Origin: BPIH01 sp042408925
GTDB lineage: Bacteria > Chloroflexota > Limnocylindria > Limnocylindrales > CSP1-4
Direction: 5' to 3'
NCBI GenBank assembly: GCA_042408925.1
Contig: JBHOQO010000018.1
Location: forward strand, 1-14,299
Length of the DNA: 14,299 bases
Below the pieces are notes generated by a model. It was not told the origin of the DNA and did not search any database. It saw only the letters and a list, made by a program, of their open reading frames with translations. Shown here one piece after another: positions 1 through 7,047 of this stretch. How positions within the stretch are numbered: position 1 is the stretch's first letter; each line of letters begins with the position of its first letter. The translations under genes were made by a program, and so were the position numbers.

Positions 1-242
1 TACGAGAGGACCGGAGTGGACGAACCGCTGGTGTGCCAGTTGTCCCGCCAGGGGCACCGCTGGGTAGCCATGTTCGGTCGGGATAAGCGCTGAAAGCATC
101 TAAGTGCGAAGCCCACCTCGAGATGAGGTTCCCCACCGGGTCAACCGGGTAAGACCGCAGGGAGACCACCTGCTCGATAGGCGGCACGTGGAAGTCCGGT
201 GACGGATGAAGCTGAGCCGTCCTAATGGTCGAGGGCTTGACC
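1..242 (+). rRNA. rrl: 23S ribosomal RNA, 3' end (partial)
   Basis: The window opens at the sarcin-ricin loop (TACGAGAGGACCGG), which lies near the 3' end of 23S rRNA (domain VI). It continues through conserved segments such as GCTGAAAGCATCTAAG (positions about 91-106) and ends with the typical GAGGGCTTGACC. In other bacteria that terminal segment pairs with the 5' end of the molecule. Only the last 240 or so bases are present; the rest lies upstream of the window. The exact mature 3' end is uncertain by a few bases. Confidence 0.97.
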
Positions 243-350
243 GCTTCCGCACCTGACCAGGCGTCAGGGCCGGGAGCGCGGATGCGTCGCTCGAACCGCC
301 GAGATCGGAGTTCGCGAGCCTTCCTGTTCACCACGTCCAGTTCACGATCG
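243..350 (+). other. 23S-5S internal transcribed spacer
   Basis: About 108 bases separate the 23S and 5S genes. No tRNA is present. A 6-bp hairpin is visible (CCTGAC at 252-257 with GTCAGG at 263-268, 5-nt loop), which could be a processing signal. The last six bases (345-350) pair with sequence just after the 5S gene and extend its terminal helix. Confidence 0.7.
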
Positions 351-482
351 ATCCCGGTGACTTTGGCGGAGAGGCCACACCCGTTCCCATCCCGAACACG
401 GCAGTTAAGCTCTCCAGCGCCGAAGATACTGAGGGGGCAGCCCCTCGGGAAAATAGGTCGTCGCCGGGATCGATCGTTTTTT
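345..482 (+). terminator. extended 5S stem with T run, probable rrn operon terminator
   Basis: CGATCGATCCCGG (345-357) is perfectly complementary to CCGGGATCGATCG (464-476), so the 5S terminal helix is extended by 6 bp beyond the mature ends. Six T residues follow immediately (477-482). The stem thus has the form of an intrinsic terminator whose loop is the whole 5S RNA. It may also serve as a 5S maturation substrate. No separate compact hairpin with a T run is seen nearby. Confidence 0.5.
351..470 (+). rRNA. rrf: 5S ribosomal RNA
   Basis: This is a complete 5S rRNA of 120 nt. The conserved core CCGAACACGGCAGTTAAGC lies at about 392-410, followed by the expected loop sequences. The terminal helix I is formed by ATCCCGGTGA (351-360) and TCGCCGGGAT (461-470). 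It is the last gene of the rRNA operon, since no further tRNA follows. The ends are set from helix I and could be off by one or two bases. Confidence 0.95.
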
Positions 483-564
483 CGTTCTCGTTCACAAGGG
501 CCGCCCGGCAGCGGGGGCTCGCTTCTGTCGCCGCGCCGGTCCGGCATCTCCCGGGCGCCTCGGC

Positions 565-570
565 TATCCT
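565..570 (+). promoter_or_regulatory. candidate -10 box (TATCCT) for the LysM gene
   Basis: TATCCT lies seven bases before the ATG at 578, so transcription starting 7 bases downstream would begin at or next to the start codon and give a leaderless mRNA. No Shine-Dalgarno sequence is visible before this ATG, which fits. There is no recognisable -35 box, so the call is weak. Confidence 0.35.
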
Positions 571-577
571 CGGGCCG

Positions 578-1408
578 ATGGCAGAACGAACGGCCACAGG
601 CGCGGCCGGGGCGAGGGACCCCGTGGGCGGCGAGCTCGAGGGGACCGTCGAGCGAGCACTCCCCGGCCGGCCCGCGTGGGTCTGCCCATATCTCCTCGCC
701 GCCGACGGCGCGTGGCGTGCGGTGGTCCCGGCCGGCGAGCACCGCTGCACGGCGGTGGCGCCGCCCACGCCCGTCGCGCCGGCCAAGCAGCGCCGGCTGT
801 GCCTCGACGAGCGACACCGCACCTGCGCGACCTTCCTCGCCGCTCGCGGCGACCTCGGCGGCTCGCCGGCGCCCGATCGCCCGAACGGCGAGGCCGCGGC
901 CGTCGGGCGGGTTCGGCCGGGGCGATGGCGCTTCGCGGCGACCACGCCGATCGTGCTCGATCGAGCGCCCGGGCTGGGACCAATCTCGGCTCGGACTCGG
1001 CTCGGCCAGGCGGCGCTCGTCGGTCTCGTCATCCTTGCCTTCGGTGTCCTCGCGGTGGCCCGCTCGACGATCGACTCTCCGGAGACAGCGGGAGCTTCGC
1101 GGGCGCCGGCCTCGCCGCCGCCGACCGCGTCCCTCGCCCCGTCGGCACCGCTGCCGAGCCGGAGCCCGTCGCCGTCGTCGAGCGCCACGGCGGAGGCGAC
1201 CCCGAGCCCGTCGCCCGTGGCGACGCCCGGACCGTCGGTCGCGCCGAGCCCGAGCCAGGCGTATCGGACGACGTACCGGGTGCGGTCCGGGGACACGCTC
1301 TCGGCCATCGCCGCCCGCTTCGGCACGACGGTCAAGGCCATCGTCGAACTCAACGACATCGCCGATCCGTCCCTCATCCACGCCGGCCAGCTGCTGAAGA
1401 TCCCCTGA
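578..1408 (+). CDS. single-pass membrane LysM protein with N-terminal Cys/His module
   Basis: The 276-residue product has four parts. Residues about 34-86 carry regularly spaced C36, H55, C57, C75, H80 and C83, which looks like a metal-binding or disulfide module (CPYL, HRC, CL-x3-H-x2-C). A hydrophobic helix lies at about 145-161, preceded by RTR, so the N-terminus is probably cytoplasmic. A Pro/Ser/Ala-rich linker runs from about 165 to 230. A single C-terminal LysM domain (231-276) contains YRVRSGDTLSAIAARFG and ends GQLLKIP at the stop. LysM domains bind the glycan strands of peptidoglycan (established), so the protein probably reaches from the cytoplasm to the cell wall. No catalytic domain is visible. 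The gene stands alone between the rRNA operon and a convergent glycosylase gene. The ATG is chosen because it follows a candidate -10 box by seven bases and begins the only conserved frame. Function is not known. Confidence 0.85.
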   Translation: MAERTATGAAGARDPVGGELEGTVERALPGRPAWVCPYLLAADGAWRAVVPAGEHRCTAVAPPTPVAPAKQRRLCLDERHRTCATFLAARGDLGGSPAPDRPNGEAAAVGRVRPGRWRFAATTPIVLDRAPGLGPISARTRLGQAALVGLVILAFGVLAVARSTIDSPETAGASRAPASPPPTASLAPSAPLPSRSPSPSSSATAEATPSPSPVATPGPSVAPSPSQAYRTTYRVRSGDTLSAIAARFGTTVKAIVELNDIADPSLIHAGQLLKIP

Positions 1409-1479
1409 GCGGGGAGGCGGCGGACGGCTCGCGGCGGAGAGGCGGCCGGCCTCGGCCGGGCCCCCTCGGCTCGGGTCCG

Positions 1480-2355
1480 TCAATGCTGACAGCCCCGGCA
1501 GTACGCCGTCCGCTCGTCCCCCGGGCCGACGTCCGTGATCCGCCCGCCGCATCTCGGGCACGGCGCTCCGGCCCGACCGTGGACGGCGAAGAAGTCGCGG
1601 ATCTGGCGCTCGAAGGTCGGCGGGACGCGCTCGCGGAGGATCGCGATCGCCCGCTCGAGCGTGCCCCGGAGCGCTCGGAAGAGGTCGTCGATCTCCTCGG
1701 GGGCGAGGCTCGCGCGTTCTCGGAACGGCAGGAGGGCGGCGGCATGGAGGATCTCGTCGGCGTAGGCGTTCCCGATGCCGGCGACGAAGCGTTGGTTCCG
1801 CAGGAGCGGCTTGAGCTGGCCGGGGTGACGCCGGATCCGAGCGCGCCACACCTCCAGGGTGAGGGCGGGGTCGTCGGCGTCGGGGCCGAGGGCGTCGAAG
1901 TCGACCCCGGGGACGGGGCGCGCCCGACGGCGCGGGAGGACGTAGAGCTTCGCCATCCGACGCCGATCGATGAGGGCGAGGCGCGGCGTTGCGCCGGGAC
2001 CCGGGAGCCAGGCCGCGCCGACGGTCCACGCTGGGCCTGTCGGGGCCGTGGCCCGTTCCGCGAACTCGAGGACGACGGCCGTTCCCGGCGGCGCCGGCTC
2101 GTCGGAGCCGGCCGACAAGGCCAGGCGGCCCGAGCGCATGAGGTTGACGACGATCTCGTCGCCCTCGAGCAGGAAGCGGAGGAACTTGCCGCGTCGGCGG
2201 ACCCCGGCGAGTGTCTGCCCGACGAGGCGCTCGAGGTCGGCGGGCGTTGCTCTCGCCGTGATCGGGGAGGCGACGCGGATCGCCCGGAGGCGTCGGCCGA
2301 CGAGGGCGGCGTCGAAGGCATCGGCCAGAACGGCCAGGTCGGGAAGCTCGGGCAC
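1480..2355 (-). CDS. mutM: Fpg/Nei-family DNA glycosylase (formamidopyrimidine-DNA glycosylase-like)
   Basis: This 291-residue protein belongs to the Fpg/MutM family, which removes oxidised purines from DNA and cuts the abasic site by beta,delta-elimination. The family needs Pro as the residue after Met, because it is the catalytic nucleophile; this fixes the start at GTG (2355), giving M-PELPD with E3 present. The in-frame ATG at 2379 would bury the proline. K57 (RRRGKF) matches the essential lysine of E. coli Fpg. The H2TH region reads LLRNQRFVAGIGNAYADEIL, and the C-terminus has a zinc finger CPRC-x16-CRGC. Two features depart from classical MutM: PELPD instead of PELPE, and ERTAYC in the finger, where the usual Arg five residues before the third Cys is Glu and Arg is one place later. 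It may therefore be a side branch of the family with a different substrate range. It is divergent from the S1 gene and convergent with the LysM gene. Confidence 0.9.
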   Translation of the reverse strand: MPELPDLAVLADAFDAALVGRRLRAIRVASPITARATPADLERLVGQTLAGVRRRGKFLRFLLEGDEIVVNLMRSGRLALSAGSDEPAPPGTAVVLEFAERATAPTGPAWTVGAAWLPGPGATPRLALIDRRRMAKLYVLPRRRARPVPGVDFDALGPDADDPALTLEVWRARIRRHPGQLKPLLRNQRFVAGIGNAYADEILHAAALLPFRERASLAPEEIDDLFRALRGTLERAIAILRERVPPTFERQIRDFFAVHGRAGAPCPRCGGRITDVGPGDERTAYCRGCQH

Positions 2356-2363
2356 GGTCGGCG

Positions 2364-2369
2364 ATTGTA
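2364..2369 (-). promoter_or_regulatory. candidate -10 box (TACAAT) for the mutM-like gene
   Basis: On the minus strand TACAAT (5 of 6 matches to TATAAT) ends eight bases before the GTG start. Initiation at the usual distance would fall within a base or two of the start codon, giving a leaderless or nearly leaderless mRNA. No Shine-Dalgarno sequence precedes the GTG. The box lies almost exactly under the proposed -35 of the divergent S1 promoter. No good -35 is visible on the minus strand. Confidence 0.45.
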
Positions 2370-2394
2370 GTCGTGCCATCGCCTGTGCTAGACT
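2365..2394 (+). promoter_or_regulatory. candidate extended -10 promoter for rpsA
   Basis: An extended -10 element TG-C-TAGACT (2386-2394) is preceded by TTGTAG (2365-2370), with 18 bases between the hexamers. Only the TTG of the -35 fits consensus, but the TG extension compensates. The 7-mer GTGCTAG is shared with the clpC promoter (4504-4510). Predicted transcription start is about 2401, giving a leader of about 168 nt. Confidence 0.5.
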
Positions 2395-2498
2395 CTCCCG
2401 GCCCTCGGGCAGGACAGCTGAAGACCACGGGCGAGAACAGGCCGAACGACGAAGGAGGGGACCGCGGCGGAACCACCACGGACCTTGACGGACGGGCG

Positions 2499-2534
2499 GA
2501 CGGCCTGGGCGCGACCCGGGCCGTCGTTCTGTTT
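2499..2534 (+). promoter_or_regulatory. 11-bp hairpin with T-rich tail in the rpsA leader (attenuator or autoregulatory element)
   Basis: GACGGCCTGGG (2499-2509) pairs with CCCGGGCCGTC (2515-2525) across a CGCGA loop, 11 bp with one U-G pair. GTTCTGTTT (2526-2534) follows, which is unusually T-rich for this genome. The hairpin sits about 45 bases before the proposed TTG start. Upstream copies of GACGG (such as 2488-2492) could pair with the same 3' arm and form an alternative fold. S1 genes in other bacteria are autoregulated through leader structure (established for E. coli); that this hairpin does so is inference. Confidence 0.5.
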
Positions 2535-2552
2535 CCGGGGAGTACGACGAAC

Positions 2553-2557
2553 AGGAG
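2553..2557 (+). promoter_or_regulatory. Shine-Dalgarno sequence AGGAG that decides the rpsA start
   Basis: AGGAG lies 11 bases before the TTG at 2569. No other start codon in the frame has a comparable site: the TTG at 2485 has none at a usable distance and would put the leader hairpin inside the coding region. A stronger GGAGGGG at 2454-2460 has no start codon within range. Confidence 0.5.
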
Positions 2558-2568
2558 ACCAAGCACCC

Positions 2569-4389
2569 TTGACCGACGATCTGCAGGGCGCACCGATCGA
2601 CCAGCCGGAACCGGACGCCCCAACGACCGCGGCGCCCCGCGAGACCACCCCGGCGGCGACCGTCGCCCTCGATCCCGAGCCGCATACCCCGGCTCCAATC
2701 GCCCCGCCGTCCGGCGTGGTAACGCCCGGCGATGAGACCGCTGTCGGGGCCGAAGCGCCGCCCGCCGAGCCCGAAGCGCCGCCCGCCGAGCCCGCCCGGC
2801 CGGAGCCCGCGACCATGGAAGAGCTCCTCGCCGAGGAAAACGCCGAGATCCGGTCCCTGCGGCACGGCGACGTCGTCGAGGGGACCGTCGTCCGGATCGA
2901 TCGCGACGAGATCCTCGTCGACATCGGGGCGAAGAGCGAGGGGGTCGTCAGCAACCGCGAGCTCTACGGCCGCCATAGCGACGGCCAGCCCCAGCTCAAC
3001 ATCGGCGACACGGTCCTCGTCTACGTCCTCCAGCCCGAATCGCCGGAGGGCCACGCCGTCCTCTCGCTCCGCCGCGCCGGCCTGGAGCGGAAGTGGCGGG
3101 CGATGCAGGAGCTCTACGAGGCCGGAACGATCATCGAGGCCCCGGTCATCGACCACAACAAGGGCGGCCTCATCGTCGACTGCGGGATCCGCGGCTTTGT
3201 TCCGATCAGCCAGATCGCGGACTTCCCGCGCCGACCGCAGAACGATCAGCCCCGGGACGCCGCCCAGGAGATCGCCGAGAAGCTCCAGCCCTACGTGGGC
3301 CGCAAGCTCCGGCTCAAGATCCTCGAGGTGAACCGGAAGGCGAACCGACTCATCCTCTCCGAGAAGGTCGCCCTCTACGAGGAGCGGCGCGAGAAGCGGG
3401 ACGAGCTGTTCAGCAGCCTGAAGGTCGGCCAGCGAGTGAGCGGCACGGTGCGGAGCATCGCCCCCTTCGGCGTCTTCGTCGACCTCGGCGGCATCGACGG
3501 GCTCGTCCACAAGACCGAGCTGTCCTGGAACAAGGTCAACAACCCGGAGGCCGGCTACAAGGTCGGCGACCGGGTCGAGGCCGAGGTCATCGACATCAAC
3601 CACGAGCGGGGCCGGATCAGCCTCTCGATCCGCCGCCTCCAGCCGGATCCCTGGCAGGCGGCGGTCGCCGACCTCAAGGTCGGCGACATCGTCGAGGGGA
3701 CCGTGACGAAGCTCGTCAACTTCGGGGCCTTCGTCCGGGTCCGGGACGGCCTCGAAGGGCTCATCCACATCAGCGAGCTCTCCCACCAGCGGGTCAGCCA
3801 TCCGGGTGACGTCGTCCACGAGGGACAGCAGCTCCGGATGAAGGTCGTCAGCCTCGAGTCTGATCGCCATCGGCTCGGACTGAGCCTGAAGCAGGCGGAG
3901 GAGGCACCGCCACGCCCGGCGCCGGCGCCGCGGAGCGAACGGCGTCGCGAGCGCGGTCGGGACCGCGGCTGGTCGCCGGCCGACGCCATCCAGGAGCCCG
4001 AAGGCGGGATCGACAACACGCTCGCCGCGGCCTTCGCCCAGGTGCGCGAGCAGGTGGCGGCAGCCGAGGCTGCGGCGGCCGTGGAGGAGGCCCCCGCTGC
4101 GGAGCCCACGGCGGCCGCGGAGGCCGTGGCCGCGGAGGTTGTGGCCGCGCCTGCCCCCGAGTCGAGCGCCGAGCCGGAGGCTGCGACGGCGGCGACCGAG
4201 ATCGCTCCCGACGAGCCCGCGGCGGAGGCTCCGGCCCCGGGCGGGTCCGCCGTCGTCGAGGTCTCCGGTGACGAGCCGGCCCCGGTCTCGGCCGACACCG
4301 AGCCGCCGGCCGACGCCGCCGACTCCGGCGTCGAGGAGGCGCGGGCGCCGGCCGCTCCCGAGCCGGTCGACGATCCGACGGCGGGCTGA
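2569..4389 (+). CDS. rpsA: 30S ribosomal protein S1 (four S1 domains)
   Basis: The 606-residue product (from the TTG) carries four S1 RNA-binding domains at about 100-170, 186-268, 287-356 and 372-441. The last two are the most typical, with GTVRSIAPFGVFVDLGGIDG and GTVTKLVNFGAFVRV followed by GLIHISELS. S1 binds mRNA at the small ribosomal subunit and helps start translation, especially on structured messages. Four domains fits the shorter Gram-positive or Chloroflexota type rather than the six-domain E. coli protein. The first 95 residues are Pro/Ala/Glu-rich, with a duplicated EAPPAEP. Residues about 443-606 are a long Ala/Glu/Pro-rich, acidic, low-complexity tail, probably disordered. An ATG at 2815 just before domain 1 is a possible later start, but the reading frame and AGGAG favour TTG at 2569. 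The gene is probably monocistronic or weakly linked to clpC, which has its own promoter. Confidence 0.92.
   Translation: MTDDLQGAPIDQPEPDAPTTAAPRETTPAATVALDPEPHTPAPIAPPSGVVTPGDETAVGAEAPPAEPEAPPAEPARPEPATMEELLAEENAEIRSLRHGDVVEGTVVRIDRDEILVDIGAKSEGVVSNRELYGRHSDGQPQLNIGDTVLVYVLQPESPEGHAVLSLRRAGLERKWRAMQELYEAGTIIEAPVIDHNKGGLIVDCGIRGFVPISQIADFPRRPQNDQPRDAAQEIAEKLQPYVGRKLRLKILEVNRKANRLILSEKVALYEERREKRDELFSSLKVGQRVSGTVRSIAPFGVFVDLGGIDGLVHKTELSWNKVNNPEAGYKVGDRVEAEVIDINHERGRISLSIRRLQPDPWQAAVADLKVGDIVEGTVTKLVNFGAFVRVRDGLEGLIHISELSHQRVSHPGDVVHEGQQLRMKVVSLESDRHRLGLSLKQAEEAPPRPAPAPRSERRRERGRDRGWSPADAIQEPEGGIDNTLAAAFAQVREQVAAAEAAAAVEEAPAAEPTAAAEAVAAEVVAAPAPESSAEPEAATAATEIAPDEPAAEAPAPGGSAVVEVSGDEPAPVSADTEPPADAADSGVEEARAPAAPEPVDDPTAG
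2751..2792 (+). repeat. tandem 21-bp duplication inside rpsA
   Basis: The unit CGAAGCGCCGCCCGCCGAGCC occurs twice without a gap (2751-2771 and 2772-2792), encoding two copies of the 7-residue EAPPAEP in the disordered N-terminus of S1. It is in frame and is probably a recent slippage product. Confidence 0.9.
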
Positions 4390-4482
4390 TCCTCGAGGCG
4401 CATCCATCGCCGGTCCCCCGACCGTACCTCGCAGCGAGGCCGTCGCCGCCGCCCCGGCGGACGACACCCACGCCCGGGCCTC

Positions 4483-4513
4483 TTGTCGGTCGAACAGGGG
4501 TTCGTGCTAGCAT
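4483..4513 (+). promoter_or_regulatory. candidate extended -10 promoter for clpC operon
   Basis: TTGTCG (4483-4488) and TG-C-TAGCAT (4505-4513) form an extended -10 promoter with 19 bases between hexamers. The 7-mer GTGCTAG recurs at the S1 promoter. Predicted transcription start is about 4520. The palindrome at 4491-4504 lies exactly between the two boxes, an ideal position for a repressor. No other promoter of similar quality is seen in the 172-base intergenic stretch, and no clear terminator for rpsA is seen there either. Confidence 0.5.
4491..4504 (+). promoter_or_regulatory. operator-like palindrome 1 (LexA/DinR-type box)
   Basis: CGAAC-AGGG-GTTCG is a perfect 5-bp inverted repeat with a 4-base spacer. 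It matches the Gram-positive LexA (DinR) box pattern CGAAC-N4-GTTCG. It sits between the -35 and -10 boxes of the clpC promoter, where a bound repressor would block RNA polymerase. The match to the LexA consensus is seen; regulation by LexA is inference. Confidence 0.45.
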
Positions 4514-4518
4514 GAGGT

Positions 4519-4537
4519 CCGTGCCGCTCCGGCACGG
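4519..4537 (+). promoter_or_regulatory. 8-bp hairpin at the predicted 5' end of the clpC mRNA
   Basis: CCGTGCCG (4519-4526) pairs perfectly with CGGCACGG (4530-4537) across a CTC loop. The predicted transcript would begin at or next to the hairpin, a layout known to stabilise messages against 5' end decay. It has no T run, so it is not a terminator. GGAGAAGGG follows at 4536-4544 and may provide ribosome binding, though at a long distance from the ATG. Confidence 0.5.
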
Positions 4538-4542
4538 AGAAG

Positions 4543-4556
4543 GGAACAGGCGTTCG
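4543..4556 (+). promoter_or_regulatory. operator-like palindrome 2 (LexA/DinR-type box)
   Basis: GGAAC-AGGC-GTTCG carries GAAC and GTTC arms with a 4-base spacer. It is identical to palindrome 1 in 12 of 13 bases from GAAC onward. The two start 52 bp apart, close to five helical turns, so two bound dimers would lie on the same face of the DNA. It is in the leader, six bases before the clpC ATG. Confidence 0.4.
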
Positions 4557-4561
4557 GTTCG

Positions 4562-7039
<2,478 letters not shown>

Positions 7040-7047
7040 GGCCCGGC

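Noticed and set aside
225..1397. Frames of 390 and 349 codons on both strands overlapping 5S and the LysM gene
   Set aside because: They run across rRNA genes or antisense to the LysM frame and encode Arg/Ser-rich strings without domains.
1409..1479. GGCCG/CGGCC hairpin (1444-1457) as a bidirectional terminator between the LysM and mutM-like genes
   Set aside because: Only 5 bp with no T run on either strand; such short stems are expected by chance in this composition.
2379..2379. ATG at 2379 (minus strand) as the mutM-like start
   Set aside because: It would add eight residues before the proline that must be the N-terminal residue for catalysis.
2485..2568. TTG at 2485 as the start of rpsA
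   Set aside because: It has no ribosome binding site at a workable distance, the added residues look non-conserved, and the strong leader hairpin would lie inside the coding region.
2356..4467. Upstream extension of the mutM-like frame across the S1 gene (995 codons in all)
   Set aside because: Only the part after the GTG at 2355 resembles Fpg, and the catalytic proline must follow the initiator. The rest is antisense to S1.
4390..4480. CCTCG/CGAGG hairpin (4427-4439) as an rpsA terminator
   Set aside because: A 5-bp stem with a 3-nt loop and no T run is too weak to call.
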